DNA of 64,000 nt from an uncultured Collinsella sp. (GCA_900544135.1 UQTU01000001.1:62001-126000); one strand, 5' to 3'. Counted from the first letter of the stretch, positions 43,595 to 52,748 are shown. Translations and numbers: made by a program. The notes: generated by a model from the letters alone, not told the origin.

Positions 43595-45862
43595 TTATTT
43601 GCGCTTGCCGCCGCCGTCGCCGGGGCGACGGGAGCTGCCACCGCGCTTGCCGCCACGGCTGTTGCCATAGCTGCCACGATTATCGCGACCGCCGGCACGG
43701 CCGCCGCGGGAGCCGGCCTGGTTGCCGCCACGCCCGCCACGATAGCCGCCACGACGCTCATCGCGGGTGTCGTCGTAGTTGCGCCAGTCATCGCGACGAT
43801 CGCGGCTGGCACGCGGGTCGCGACGATCGCGCGACTCATTCGAACGACCGGCGCCGCTGCGGCCACCGTTGCCACGAGCGCCCTCGCGACGCTCACCACC
43901 GCGGCCGCCCTCGCGGCCTCCGCGCTCGTCAAAGCGCTTGCCGCCGCGGGACTCGCCGCCGCGGGTACCACGCTCGTCACGCGAACCACGGCCTTCGCCG
44001 CCGCGACGCCCATCACGGCCACCGCGCTCGTCATCACGACCGGAACGACGGCGGTCGCCCGCACCGCGCTTGCCACCGCGCGAACCGCGGCCCTCGTCCT
44101 CGCGCTCGACACGACGACGGCCACCGCGATCCTCATCCTCTCGACGGCGGCGATGCGCCTCGCCCTGGAACTGCTTGGCACGACGCTCGGCACGGTTACC
44201 GCGCGCAGGCTGCTCAGCGGCACCAGCACCAGCGCGCTCCTCGGCAGCCACCTCGCGGGCCACGCTCTCCACAGCCTCGTCCACGCGGGCCTGAACGCCC
44301 TCGCGCACGCGGGTCTTGCCGCCGCGCTTGGGACGGCTCGGGCGCTCGCCGTCGCCACGACGCTCGTCGCGACCGCGGTTGGAACGACCAGCCACGTCGC
44401 CGTAATCGTCGCCGTTACGCCTGCCGTCGCGACGCGCTTGCTCGAGTTTCTTCTTGCTCTTGGACTTGCCGCGCTTGGTCTTCTTCACCTTAAAGGCGGC
44501 AGGATCGCGCTCGGGGTCAACGGCGGGCGGGTTGGGACCCACGTGCAGGTCGCCCGCTTCGTAAATATCGGCCGTCTTGTCCATGAGCTTCTCAATCTCG
44601 TAGAACTCGTCGACGTCCTGCTCGGTCACAAACGTAATGGCCCAGCCCAGCTCGCCGGCGCGGCCCGTACGGCCAATGCGGTGGATATAGTCGGTCGGCT
44701 CGGCCGGCACGTCGAAGTTCACGACGTAGCGCACGTCGCTAATGTCGATGCCGCGGGCGAGAACATCGGTTGCCACCAGCACGTCGACGGTGCCGTCGCG
44801 GAAGGCAGAAAGCGCGCGCTCGCGCTGGGCCTGGCTGCGGTTGCCGTGAATCGCGGCGGCCTTGATGCCCTTGCGCTCAAGGCGACGGCAGCAGCTGTCG
44901 GCGCGGTGCTTGGTGCGCATAAAGACGATCGTGCGCTCCGGGCCTTCCTTTTTGAGGAACTCGGGCAACAGGTTGTTCTTGGCCTCGATGGACACCGGGA
45001 ACACAAACTGGTCGACGGTGTCGGCGGTCGACGTGGCGGGCGCGATCTCCACGCGAGCCGGATCGCTCACCAGGTCGGTGATCTCGCCCACGGCCTCCTC
45101 GTCGAGCGTCGCCGAGAACAGCAGCGTCTGGCGCTCGGCCGGCGTCTCACGCACAATGCGGCGGACGGCGGGCAAAAAGCCCATGTCGAGCATGCGGTCG
45201 GCTTCATCGAGCACCAGCACCTTGACCTCGTTCAGGTGGCAGGCGCCCTGCTCGATCAGATCGACCAGACGGCCCGGCGTGGCGACCAGAATGTCGCAGC
45301 CGTACTTGAGTGCCGCGGTCTGCGGCTTGTAGCTCACGCCGCCCACGACGGTCACGGCAACGTGGCCCGTGACGTCGGCGATCTTGCTCGCGACCTCGTC
45401 GATCTGCTGGGCGAGCTCGCGCGTGGGGGTGATGACGAGCATCACGGGGCCACGGCCGTTGCCCTCGGGCTTTTTAGCACCGCGACGGCGGTTGCGGCCG
45501 CCGCGCTCGCGCACGGGTTTGGGAGGAGCGATGTGCTCCAGATTGTTCATGGTCGGCAGCAAGAAGGCGGCCGTCTTGCCGGTGCCGGTCTGGGCGGCGG
45601 CAAGCAGGTCGCGGCCCTCGAGCACCACGGGGATGGAGCCGGCCTGGACAGGCGTGGGCGCCGTGTAGCCAAGGTTCTCGATGGCACGAAGCATCTCGTC
45701 CGAAAGTCCCAGCTCGTCAAAGGCGGGCAGGTTCTCGGTCGCGGACTCGACGGCCTGGGCAGCATTGGCCTCGTCGGCAGCATCGAAGGCAGCCTGGGTC
45801 ATGGCCTCGCGGGTCTCGTCCAGAATCTCGGCGTCCGTGACGTCGGATGCAGAATTACGCAT
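43595..45862 (-). CDS. DEAD-box RNA helicase with long RGG-rich tail
   Basis: ATP-dependent RNA helicase of 755 residues. The Q motif FDELGLSDEMLRAIENLGY, AQTGTGKTAAF (motif I), VLDEADRMLDMGF (motif II), FSAT (III) and HRIGRTGRAGE (VI) are intact. The helicase core ends near residue 430. The remaining 320 or so residues are Arg/Gly/Asp/Ser-rich with many RGG-type triplets, much longer than the tails of most bacterial DEAD proteins. CsdA/RhlE-like role in RNA remodelling and ribosome assembly is likely. ATG 45862 (MRNSASDVTD) has a weak GGAACAAC site. The leader is long (about 190 nt to the suggested -10), as seen for cold-responsive helicase genes. Confidence 0.94.
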   Translation of the reverse strand: MRNSASDVTDAEILDETREAMTQAAFDAADEANAAQAVESATENLPAFDELGLSDEMLRAIENLGYTAPTPVQAGSIPVVLEGRDLLAAAQTGTGKTAAFLLPTMNNLEHIAPPKPVRERGGRNRRRGAKKPEGNGRGPVMLVITPTRELAQQIDEVASKIADVTGHVAVTVVGGVSYKPQTAALKYGCDILVATPGRLVDLIEQGACHLNEVKVLVLDEADRMLDMGFLPAVRRIVRETPAERQTLLFSATLDEEAVGEITDLVSDPARVEIAPATSTADTVDQFVFPVSIEAKNNLLPEFLKKEGPERTIVFMRTKHRADSCCRRLERKGIKAAAIHGNRSQAQRERALSAFRDGTVDVLVATDVLARGIDISDVRYVVNFDVPAEPTDYIHRIGRTGRAGELGWAITFVTEQDVDEFYEIEKLMDKTADIYEAGDLHVGPNPPAVDPERDPAAFKVKKTKRGKSKSKKKLEQARRDGRRNGDDYGDVAGRSNRGRDERRGDGERPSRPKRGGKTRVREGVQARVDEAVESVAREVAAEERAGAGAAEQPARGNRAERRAKQFQGEAHRRRREDEDRGGRRRVEREDEGRGSRGGKRGAGDRRRSGRDDERGGRDGRRGGEGRGSRDERGTRGGESRGGKRFDERGGREGGRGGERREGARGNGGRSGAGRSNESRDRRDPRASRDRRDDWRNYDDTRDERRGGYRGGRGGNQAGSRGGRAGGRDNRGSYGNSRGGKRGGSSRRPGDGGGKRK

Positions 45863-46061
45863 ATGTTGTTGTTCCTTATCTGCACGCGCGATGGGCACGG
45901 CATGCGGCCGCGCGGGCGTGCTTGGTAGTGCGCTAATACATACAAAAACGGGTGCGCACAGAGAGGACGTTGCTCAGCACGCTGGCGATCGCTTTGGCAG
46001 CCCTATCACGCGCCGTCCAGACGCAGCAGCTCTAAGCGATGGAGCAGATTCGCCGCCGGTT

Positions 46062-46067
46062 AGTATA
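46062..46067 (-). promoter_or_regulatory. Possible extended -10 of the helicase gene
   Basis: On the minus strand, GGGTATACT carries TATACT at 46067-46062. No good -35 is seen. It would give a leader of about 190 nt. Confidence 0.3.
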
Positions 46068-46133
46068 CCCGTGCTTCGCATGCCCCCACGTAAACCACAG
46101 ATGACGGTGCAGGAGGAGTGGGCCTGGGTCGAT

Positions 46134-46354
46134 TGTCTCAATCTGTAACAGTTACGGGGCAAAACCAGGTTCCTACTGTTACAGATCGAGACATTCAGTC
46201 AGCCCCTTGGCTAACATCTCGATCAGTAACATCTACAGGGCAAATCTTCCTCTACGTGTTACAGATCGAGACAAACGGTCGACACGGCCCACAAACGTCT
46301 CAATCTGTAACAGTTACGGAGCAAAACCGGCCCCAATTGTTACAGATCAAGACA
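46134..46354. repeat. Cluster A of TGTCTCGATCTGTAACAG palindromes (three units)
   Basis: Units at 46134-46193, 46216-46273 and 46295-46354, each about 58-60 bp. Arms are TGTCTCRATCTGTAACAG and GTTACAGATCRAGACA around a 24-27-bp centre (for example TTACGGGGCAAAACCAGG). Units are separated by 21-22 bp of unrelated sequence. The cluster lies upstream of the FHA gene. Confidence 0.9.
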
Positions 46355-46397
46355 GAGGGGAATTTCCGTCCAGTCCAAACCAAATCTCTCAGTCTTC

Positions 46398-46425
46398 CTG
46401 CAATTTCGAACATGTGGCCTATAAT
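46398..46425 (+). promoter_or_regulatory. Putative promoter of the FHA gene
   Basis: A perfect TATAAT (46420-46425) with CTGCAA (46398-46403) at 16-bp spacing as a weak -35. It lies about 105 bp before the GTG start. Confidence 0.5.
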
Positions 46426-46532
46426 GTTGCTTTGGTTACGCTATATATTGCGCAGCCATTTAATACGTCGCCCACCGGGGGGCATTAATTCCTATCGCCA
46501 TATTGGCTAGGAAGCAATCAAAGGAGGTATCC

Positions 46533-47495
46533 GTGGCAGCAGAGACGCCTTGCTCGGTCCTCTATAACGATATTCGCTCGTTCGGCGGTCTTAAACATCT
46601 CGAGATCGCCCGAATGCTCATCAATGGAAACTCTTATCTCGGCAGTACCCTGCTCGAGAAATGCTCTTCCAACCGCTCGTATCTCACCCGTTACATCGTC
46701 CATCGCAAGCCTGACCAGTGCGCGCCCTCCATCTACAGCGACTTTACCGTCACCACGCTCAACCTTTCCTCGGCAATCTGCAGCAAGCTCGGCGGCGGCG
46801 AGTCCGCCTATCGGGCAATCGCCGAGCACTATCGCGGTCCGGCCGCCAACGAAATGATGTCGGCTCTCGCCAGCTACAAACTGGACAGCCGCCTATATGC
46901 AAATGCCCTCAATCGCATCGACAACTTTGACGGCAATGCCGTGCGCGAAAAAAGCACGCTCTTCTTGATGCTCTTTGTGGCAACGGGAGCACTTGCCGAT
47001 CCCGTTCAAGGCGTGGCCACCGTCGAGCGCTTTTGCGACAGCAAGACGGGCGGGCACTTTGGCACCACCGAAACTACCGTCGGACGTGGCTTTATGGGCA
47101 GCCTGGAGCAGCCACGCACCGTCGCCCCCAACCTCGGTCTGCTCAGGACACATGCCGACAACTGCGTCGACATGCAAATCCATCCCCTCACACGCGATCC
47201 GCGCGGCACCGTGATTGGTTCTTTGCCCAAAACCTCGCCCAGCATCACCGATGTGGGCGCCGACGCATCGCGCGAGCATCTTCGCATTTGGCTTGAGGGT
47301 GAGCACTGGTACGCCCAGGGCCTTGGATCGACCAACGGCACAGTGCTCGAATCGGGCGCGGGCGACGGCGATATCGTAATCGAGCCGCCCCGCGACCAAC
47401 GAGAGCCCGGCAAGATCTATCCCCCAGTGGAAATTGAAAACAGCGACAGGCTCCATCTGGGTCTCTACACGACATTCCTTGTCATTGTGGACTAG
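46533..47495 (+). CDS. FHA-domain protein paired with the following Ser/Thr kinase
   Basis: A 320-residue protein. The C-terminal third (about 220-320) is a forkhead-associated domain with VIGSLPKTSPSI, then DASREHLRIWLEGEHWYAQ and GLGSTNGTVL, the phospho-Thr reading surface. The N-terminal 200 residues are of unknown fold and contain no membrane segment. The start is GTG at 46533 because AAAGGAGG stands five bases upstream; the frame is open to 46503 without a better site. The next gene encodes a Ser/Thr kinase, so this is probably a substrate or reader of that kinase. The pair is bounded by palindrome clusters on both sides. Confidence 0.85.
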   Translation: MAAETPCSVLYNDIRSFGGLKHLEIARMLINGNSYLGSTLLEKCSSNRSYLTRYIVHRKPDQCAPSIYSDFTVTTLNLSSAICSKLGGGESAYRAIAEHYRGPAANEMMSALASYKLDSRLYANALNRIDNFDGNAVREKSTLFLMLFVATGALADPVQGVATVERFCDSKTGGHFGTTETTVGRGFMGSLEQPRTVAPNLGLLRTHADNCVDMQIHPLTRDPRGTVIGSLPKTSPSITDVGADASREHLRIWLEGEHWYAQGLGSTNGTVLESGAGDGDIVIEPPRDQREPGKIYPPVEIENSDRLHLGLYTTFLVIVD

Positions 47496-47497
47496 CG

Positions 47498-47536
47498 CGG
47501 GCGGTGATCGAAAGACGGTCACCGCCCGTCTTTTGT
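47498..47536 (+). terminator. Terminator of the FHA gene
   Basis: CGGGCGGTGA pairs with TCACCGCCCG around TCGAAAGACGG, followed by TCTTTTGTCTTC. It lies directly after the stop codon. Confidence 0.75.
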
Positions 47537-47573
47537 CTTCTACCTTCTGCGTCGTAAACGACAATACCCAGCG

Positions 47574-47634
47574 GTATACGTGGGCAGTGCGGCTATCATA
47601 GTACTTTACCGATATCCGCACTGCCCACGTATAC
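47574..47634. repeat. Perfect 19-bp inverted repeat before the kinase gene
   Basis: GTATACGTGGGCAGTGCGG (47574-47592) and its exact complement (47616-47634) enclose 23 bp of A/T-rich sequence (CTATCATAGTACTTTACC...) that could hold a -10 element. It ends 32 bp before the kinase start. Confidence 0.8.
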
Positions 47635-47666
47635 GCGCGGCAACCCATGCCAGACAAAGGAACGCC

Positions 47667-49751
47667 ATGGATACTACCGATAGCGCCTATGGCGACAAAC
47701 TCATCCGTCTCGATACGTTCGATACCGCCGTGGCAGTCGACCCCAGTGCCGAGGACGACGCCAAGCGCCGGTTTATGACGCTTATTCTTCAGACGGCATA
47801 CCGCGACAACGGCAACATCGGGCACGTGCTGCGCGCGACCAACACGAGCGGCGAAGTCTTTGCCGTCAAGCTACTCAAGGACAACGCCATCCTTTCCGGC
47901 CAAGCCCCCGACCGCTCCGCCGAGCAATCGGCCGCGCACCTGGCCAACACCGCCGCGCTGTTCGAGGAGTACCGTCATCTGTGTACCGTCTCGCACCTGC
48001 GCGGATTTCCGCGCGTCTATGGCTACGGATCGTGCGAGGATGACCCGCTCATCCTCATGGAGTGGGTCGAGGGCACCTCGCTCAAACAGGCGCTGCCCTT
48101 GCTTCCGCACGACACCTCGGGCGGGCTGACCACCCAGATGGTCGCCGCCGTCGGAAACGCCGTGCTTCGTGCGCTCTTGATGACCCAAGGCCTTGTGAAT
48201 CCGGTCGTCCATCGCGACCTGTCGCCTGCCAATATCATGTTCCGCACCACCAGCCGAACGCTCGAGCAGCAGATTGCCGATTGCTCCTTTGACCCCTGCC
48301 TCATCGACATGGGCTCCGCGACCATGGCCCTCGGCGACGACACGATCACCCGGCGCGCCGACATCTGGCGCTTTGCCACGCCCGCATACGCCGCGCCCGA
48401 AATGCTCACGCAGGATATCGAAGGCATTGCGGCCCTTCGCCGTTCGCCGGCAATCGACGTCTATGCGCTTTCGAGCATTCTGTACCAGCTCTACAGCGGT
48501 CGCAAACCGTTTGACTTTGAGTCGACGGACGCCGCTGCAACCGGCTCGTTCTATCTCGTAAAGACCAAGACCAAGCCGGCACCGCTCGAGCCGCGCTGCG
48601 AGGGCGATGAAGCGCTCGTCCAGATCATCATGAAAGGCATCTCGGTCGAACAGGACAATCGTCCCACCGAGCAGCAGATGCTCGAGGTGCTCTCGGCATA
48701 CCTCACCGATGCCGAATCCGAGGGCCGCGAAGGCGCAGGAGACGAGGCCGCGATTGATATCGATTCTGGCACGCACCTTAAGGTCGACGTCGCCGGCGAG
48801 CGAGCGCGAGAGATCCTGGAGCAGGCCCGGCACGATGCCATGACCCGCCGCCGCTTTATTATCGGTGGCGTTGTCGCAGCCGTTGCGGGGCTCGGCGTTA
48901 TCGGGGCCGCAACCCATGGCTTCGGCATCCCCGACTACCTGGACGGCATCCGCGGTACGCTTGACGACTACACCTGGGATCAGCTGCAGGAGATTTCGCT
49001 CAAGATTAAGGCGGCGAAGAGCAACGCCGAAGCTCGCAAGATCGCCAAGCGTTATCATCTGCTCGACGACGACGGCCGTATTCCCTACCCGAGCACCAAG
49101 CGCGTTACGCTCACCAACGGGCTGGAGGTCGGCGCTCAGCTTGTGGGCATCCGTCACGATGAGCTTCTGGACGGGACGGGCAAGGCCGGGCTGACGTTTA
49201 TGTTCGATGCGGGTATTGCCGAGCGCAACGCTGCGGCTGAACCGCCGAGCGCCGGCTGGGCAGATTGCGAGCTGCGGGAATGGCTCAACGGCGACGGCCT
49301 TAAGCTGCTGCCCAACGAGTTGCGCGCACTCATCAAATCCGTCAAAAAGGTCTCGAATAACGTTGGCGCCGCCAACAGTGCATCGTGTCTGAGCGAGTTG
49401 CCCGCAACCCTTTGGCTGCCCGCCATGGTCGAGCTGTGCGGTACGCAACCGCCCGATTCGTTTGCCGAGGACTATCACTACCTAGCAGACATCTACAACG
49501 GCGAGGGCAAGGAGTATCAGCTCTTCCGCGAGCTCAAGGTGAGCCCGTATTCCACGAACGAGACGATGGTCCGCCAGTGGAAGGGCAAGGACACCTGCTG
49601 GTGGGAGCGCACGGTGAGCCCTGACACATCGGAGAGTGGAGGCACACTCTATTTGAATCGCGTGGGACACGACGGCGACGTCTTTACGTACGCAACGCCT
49701 GCGGAAAAGCCAAACAAGCGAACCTGTGTGATCCCCGGGTTCTGTATCTAG
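47667..49751 (+). CDS. Membrane Ser/Thr protein kinase with DUF6273-like external domain
   Basis: A 694-residue protein. The kinase domain (about 45-345) has ATP lysine Lys68 (FAVKLLKDN), VHRDLSPANIMF (catalytic Asp184, Asn189), LIDMGSATM in place of DFG (Asp214), and ATPAYAAPEML. The glycine loop is poorly conserved. A single membrane helix follows near 397-416 (FIIGGVVAAVAGLGVIGAA), preceded by Arg residues, so the C-terminal 280 residues face outside. That part (WADCELREWLNGDGLKLLPN, ATLWLPAMVELCG) resembles the DUF6273 domain found in many Coriobacteriia and Firmicutes surface proteins. ATG 47667 follows AAAGGAA. A sensor kinase acting with the FHA protein is the natural reading; the ligand is unknown. 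Confidence 0.87.
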   Translation: MDTTDSAYGDKLIRLDTFDTAVAVDPSAEDDAKRRFMTLILQTAYRDNGNIGHVLRATNTSGEVFAVKLLKDNAILSGQAPDRSAEQSAAHLANTAALFEEYRHLCTVSHLRGFPRVYGYGSCEDDPLILMEWVEGTSLKQALPLLPHDTSGGLTTQMVAAVGNAVLRALLMTQGLVNPVVHRDLSPANIMFRTTSRTLEQQIADCSFDPCLIDMGSATMALGDDTITRRADIWRFATPAYAAPEMLTQDIEGIAALRRSPAIDVYALSSILYQLYSGRKPFDFESTDAAATGSFYLVKTKTKPAPLEPRCEGDEALVQIIMKGISVEQDNRPTEQQMLEVLSAYLTDAESEGREGAGDEAAIDIDSGTHLKVDVAGERAREILEQARHDAMTRRRFIIGGVVAAVAGLGVIGAATHGFGIPDYLDGIRGTLDDYTWDQLQEISLKIKAAKSNAEARKIAKRYHLLDDDGRIPYPSTKRVTLTNGLEVGAQLVGIRHDELLDGTGKAGLTFMFDAGIAERNAAAEPPSAGWADCELREWLNGDGLKLLPNELRALIKSVKKVSNNVGAANSASCLSELPATLWLPAMVELCGTQPPDSFAEDYHYLADIYNGEGKEYQLFRELKVSPYSTNETMVRQWKGKDTCWWERTVSPDTSESGGTLYLNRVGHDGDVFTYATPAEKPNKRTCVIPGFCI

Positions 49752-49792
49752 GCGGCGGGCGTCTTGCCGTGACGGGACCTCTCCCCGTCAAT

Positions 49793-49850
49793 TGTCTCGA
49801 TCTGTAACAGTTAGAGGTCATTTTCCCTGCTAGATGCTACAGATTGAGAT
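49793..49850. repeat. Single TGTCTCGATCTGTAACAG palindrome (B)
   Basis: The arms TGTCTCGATCTGTAACAG and CTACAGATTGAGAT surround a degenerate centre. A further half unit (CCTCATCTGTAACGAAACC) lies at 49885-49905, beside the copA promoter. Confidence 0.8.
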
Positions 49851-49907
49851 GATTGGTTGGGACGGTCCATCGGCCAACCATCCATCCTCATCTGTAACGA
49901 AACCTCA

Positions 49908-49943
49908 TATAATATTTCTGTACTAGATACCCCCAGGGGGTAT
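49908..49943 (+). promoter_or_regulatory. copA promoter with CsoR-type operator
   Basis: TATAAT (49908-49913) is followed by the palindrome ATACCCCCAGGGGGTAT (49927-49943), the GC-tract pseudo-palindrome typical of CsoR/RcnR-family operators. A second -10-like TATAGT lies at 49950. The copper repressor gene csoR is the third gene of the unit, so copper-dependent autoregulation is expected. Confidence 0.75.
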
Positions 49944-50001
49944 GGGTGTATAGTATCGGTTGGTTAACATTTCCGACACTACGTCACAGAAAGGAGAAGC
50001 C

Positions 50002-52341
50002 ATGGCTCAAGATAAGTTCGATGTGGGCGGCATGACATGCGCTGCCTGCCAGGCGCACGTGGACCGCGCCGTGAGCAAGCTCGACGGCGTCCAAAGCGTC
50101 GCGGTCAATCTGCTCGCCGGCTCTATGCTGGTGGACTACAACCCTGCGCAGGTCTCCCCCGACGACATCTGCACCGCTGTCGACCGCGCGGGCTACTCGG
50201 CCTCGCCCATCAGCACGGGCACCGACGCTGTCCAAAGCGGAAGTGCGCAAGCCAGGTCCGGCGCCGCCCATATGGAGTCGCCGACCAAAAAGTTGGAGGC
50301 CGCCGCCTCCGCCATGCGCACCCGCCTCATCGTCTCGATCGTATTCCTCATCCCACTGTTCTACATAGGCATGGGGCACATGCTTGGCTGGCCGCTACCC
50401 GGCATTTTCACCGACCATACCCACAGCATGACGCTCGCGCTCACCGAGCTCGTCCCGCTCATCCCCATCGTCTACGTCAACGACGCATACTTTATCAACG
50501 GGTTTAAATCGCTCGCGCACGGCGCGCCGACCATGGACGCTCTCATCGCCGTCGGCGCCACCGCGTCGATCGCCTGGTCGCTCTATGCCATGTTTATCAT
50601 GGCCGACCAGCTGGCCGCCGGGCAAATCCACGAGGCCATGATGACGGGCATGGACAACCTGTATTTTGAGAGTGCGGGCACGATCCTGTCGCTCGTCACC
50701 GTGGGCAAATACCTCGAGACACGCAGCAAATCCAAAACCGGCGGCGCTATCGAGGCGCTCATCGACTTGGCACCCAAGACTGCGACCGTCGTTGCCGACG
50801 ACGGCACCGAAACCACCGTCGACGTCGACAGTATCCTTCCCGGCCAGGTCCTGCGCGTGCGCCCCGGAGAGTCCATCCCCGTCGATGGCGTGGTGCTCGA
50901 GGGCAGCTCGGCCGTGGACGAAAGTGCGTTGACCGGCGAGTCCATACCCGTGGAAAAGACCGCCGGCGACACCGTCAACGCCGCCACCGTCAACCGCACC
51001 GGTTCGTTTACCTTCCGCGCCACGCGTGTGGGCGCCGACACGTCGCTCGCCAAGATTATCCAGCTCGTCGAGGACGCCAATGCCACCAAGGCACCCATTG
51101 CTCGACTGGCCGACAAGGTCGCCGGCGTGTTTGTGCCCGTGGTGTTCGTGATCTCGGCCGCGACCTTCGTGGTGTGGATGGCACTGACCGGAAGCATCAA
51201 CGAAGCGCTTACCTCCGCCGTCGCCGTGCTGGTGATCAGCTGCCCGTGCGCGCTGGGCCTGGCCACGCCCGTCGCCATTATGGTTGGCACCGGCAAGGGC
51301 GCCGAGATGGGCATTCTGTTCAAGAGCGCCGAGGCGCTGGAGAACCTGCGCAGCGTGGGCACCGTGGTGCTCGATAAGACGGGCACCGTCACCCGCGGCA
51401 AGCCTGCCGTGACCGATATCGTGGTAGCCACGCGCGCTGACGGCTCGCCCGCCATGAGCGAAAAGGCGCTGCTCAAGCTGGCCGCCGCGCTGGAGCGCTC
51501 GAGCGAGCACCCGCTGGCCGAGGCGATTATGGCCGAGTGCGAGACGTGCGGAATCGTCGCGCGCATGGTCGAGGACTTTGCCGCCGCGCCCGGTCGCGGT
51601 GTCACCGCACGCGAGGGGCAAAACGTCATCGCAGCCGGCAACGTGCGCCTGATGGACGAGTTGGGCGTTACCGTGCCCGCGGGTCTTGCCGAGCAATTTG
51701 CCGCCGAAGGCAAGACGCCGCTGTTCTTTGCCAAGAACGGCGAGCTTGTCGGCACCATCGCCGTGGCTGACGAGGTCAAAGAGACGAGCGCCGAGGCCAT
51801 CGCTGCGCTCCGCAAGCTCGGCGTCGACGTGCGCATGCTCACCGGCGACAACCGCGTGACGGCCGAGGCCATCGCCCGCCGCGTGGGGCTGAGCAGCGAG
51901 CAGGTCATCGCCGACGTCCTCCCCGCCGACAAGGAGCGCCACGTGCGCGGGCTGCAGGATGCGGGCAGCAAGGTCGCCATGGTGGGCGACGGCATCAACG
52001 ACTCCCCCGCCCTGACGCGCGCCGACGTGGGCCTTGCGATCGGCACCGGCGCCGACATCGCCAAGGAGGGCGCCGACGTGGTACTCATGCGCAGCGATCT
52101 CATGGACGTCGCCCGTGCCATCGAGCTGTCACGTGCCACAATCCGCAACATCAAGCAGGACCTGTTCTGGGCGCTGTTCTACAACGGCATCGGCATTCCG
52201 CTGGCGGCGGGCGTGTTCTTCCCCCTCACCGGTTGGCAGCTCTCGCCGATGTTTGGCGCCGCCGCGATGAGCCTGTCGAGTGTCTGCGTTGTGTCCAACG
52301 CTCTGCGCCTGAAATCCTTTAAGCCTAAAGTGGCAAAATAG
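50002..52341 (+). CDS. copA: Copper-exporting P1B-type ATPase
   Basis: A 779-residue heavy-metal ATPase. One N-terminal HMA domain has GGMTCAACQAHVDRA (Cys13, Cys16). Eight membrane segments are present, with the ion-binding ISCPCALGLATPVA (CPC) in the sixth. The phosphorylation motif is LDKTGTVTRGK, followed by HPLAEAI and the hinge GDGINDSPALTRADVG. CPC with HMA domain and a CsoR operator indicates Cu(I) export. ATG 50002 follows AAAGGAGAAGCC. The frame is open upstream to 49960 but the ribosome site decides the start. Confidence 0.96.
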   Translation: MAQDKFDVGGMTCAACQAHVDRAVSKLDGVQSVAVNLLAGSMLVDYNPAQVSPDDICTAVDRAGYSASPISTGTDAVQSGSAQARSGAAHMESPTKKLEAAASAMRTRLIVSIVFLIPLFYIGMGHMLGWPLPGIFTDHTHSMTLALTELVPLIPIVYVNDAYFINGFKSLAHGAPTMDALIAVGATASIAWSLYAMFIMADQLAAGQIHEAMMTGMDNLYFESAGTILSLVTVGKYLETRSKSKTGGAIEALIDLAPKTATVVADDGTETTVDVDSILPGQVLRVRPGESIPVDGVVLEGSSAVDESALTGESIPVEKTAGDTVNAATVNRTGSFTFRATRVGADTSLAKIIQLVEDANATKAPIARLADKVAGVFVPVVFVISAATFVVWMALTGSINEALTSAVAVLVISCPCALGLATPVAIMVGTGKGAEMGILFKSAEALENLRSVGTVVLDKTGTVTRGKPAVTDIVVATRADGSPAMSEKALLKLAAALERSSEHPLAEAIMAECETCGIVARMVEDFAAAPGRGVTAREGQNVIAAGNVRLMDELGVTVPAGLAEQFAAEGKTPLFFAKNGELVGTIAVADEVKETSAEAIAALRKLGVDVRMLTGDNRVTAEAIARRVGLSSEQVIADVLPADKERHVRGLQDAGSKVAMVGDGINDSPALTRADVGLAIGTGADIAKEGADVVLMRSDLMDVARAIELSRATIRNIKQDLFWALFYNGIGIPLAAGVFFPLTGWQLSPMFGAAAMSLSSVCVVSNALRLKSFKPKVAK

Positions 52342-52369
52342 GCTCACCATTAAGTCCATTTAGAACGGG

Positions 52370-52464
52370 TTTTCCAGGTGCCCGAGATTGACCTGAAAGA
52401 GGAGCGACGCGTACTTTGGTACGCGAGCGACGGCTTGAAGGTCAAGGTCGGGTGCCCGGGAAAG
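52370..52464. repeat. Structured intergenic palindrome, loop-motif family copy 2
   Basis: The outer arms TTTCCAGGTGCCCGA and TCGGGTGCCCGGGAAA pair imperfectly. Inside, TTGACCT (52388-52394) pairs exactly with AGGTCAA (52439-52445), and CGCGTAC pairs with GTACGCG around TTTG. The internal loop strands are GAAAGAGGAG (52395-52404) and CGACGGCTTGA (52428-52438), matching copy 1 at 6395-6437. It lies between copA and copZ. Confidence 0.7.
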
Positions 52465-52488
52465 CCGACACAACAGAGAGGAATACCA

Positions 52489-52710
52489 ATGCGTTACACG
52501 ATTAAGACTTCGGGCCTTATGTGCGGCCACTGCGACGCCACCGTCGAGACGGCGTTGCTCAACGTGGCCGGCGTGACCGACGCCGACGCCGATCACGAGA
52601 CTCAGACCGTCCAGGTGGAGTGCGCCGACACCGTGACCGCCGAGCAGCTCGCCGCCGCTGTCGAGGGCGCCGGCGAGAAGTTCCACGCCCTGTCCGTAAC
52701 CGCCGCGTAA
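52489..52710 (+). CDS. copZ: CopZ-like copper chaperone (HMA domain)
   Basis: A 73-residue single HMA domain with the metal motif GLMCGHCDATVE (Cys12, Cys15). It delivers Cu(I) to the CopA N-terminal domain. The start ATG 52489 is preceded by AGAGAGGAATACC. The sequence upstream in frame belongs to the intergenic palindrome and is not part of the gene. The position between copA and csoR supports the role. Confidence 0.92.
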   Translation: MRYTIKTSGLMCGHCDATVETALLNVAGVTDADADHETQTVQVECADTVTAEQLAAAVEGAGEKFHALSVTAA

Positions 52711-52748
52711 CGACCCACGCGCACCCCGACCAGAAACGAGGACCCGCC

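Noticed and set aside
43586..45928. 780-codon plus-strand frame opposite the DEAD-box gene
   Set aside because: Ala/Thr-rich antisense of the RGG-coding repeats, without start signals.
46134..46354. Possible CRISPR array from evenly spaced repeats
   Set aside because: The units are 58-60-bp palindromes with variable centres and only three in a row, the intervening 21-22 bp are too short for spacers, and no cas genes are present.
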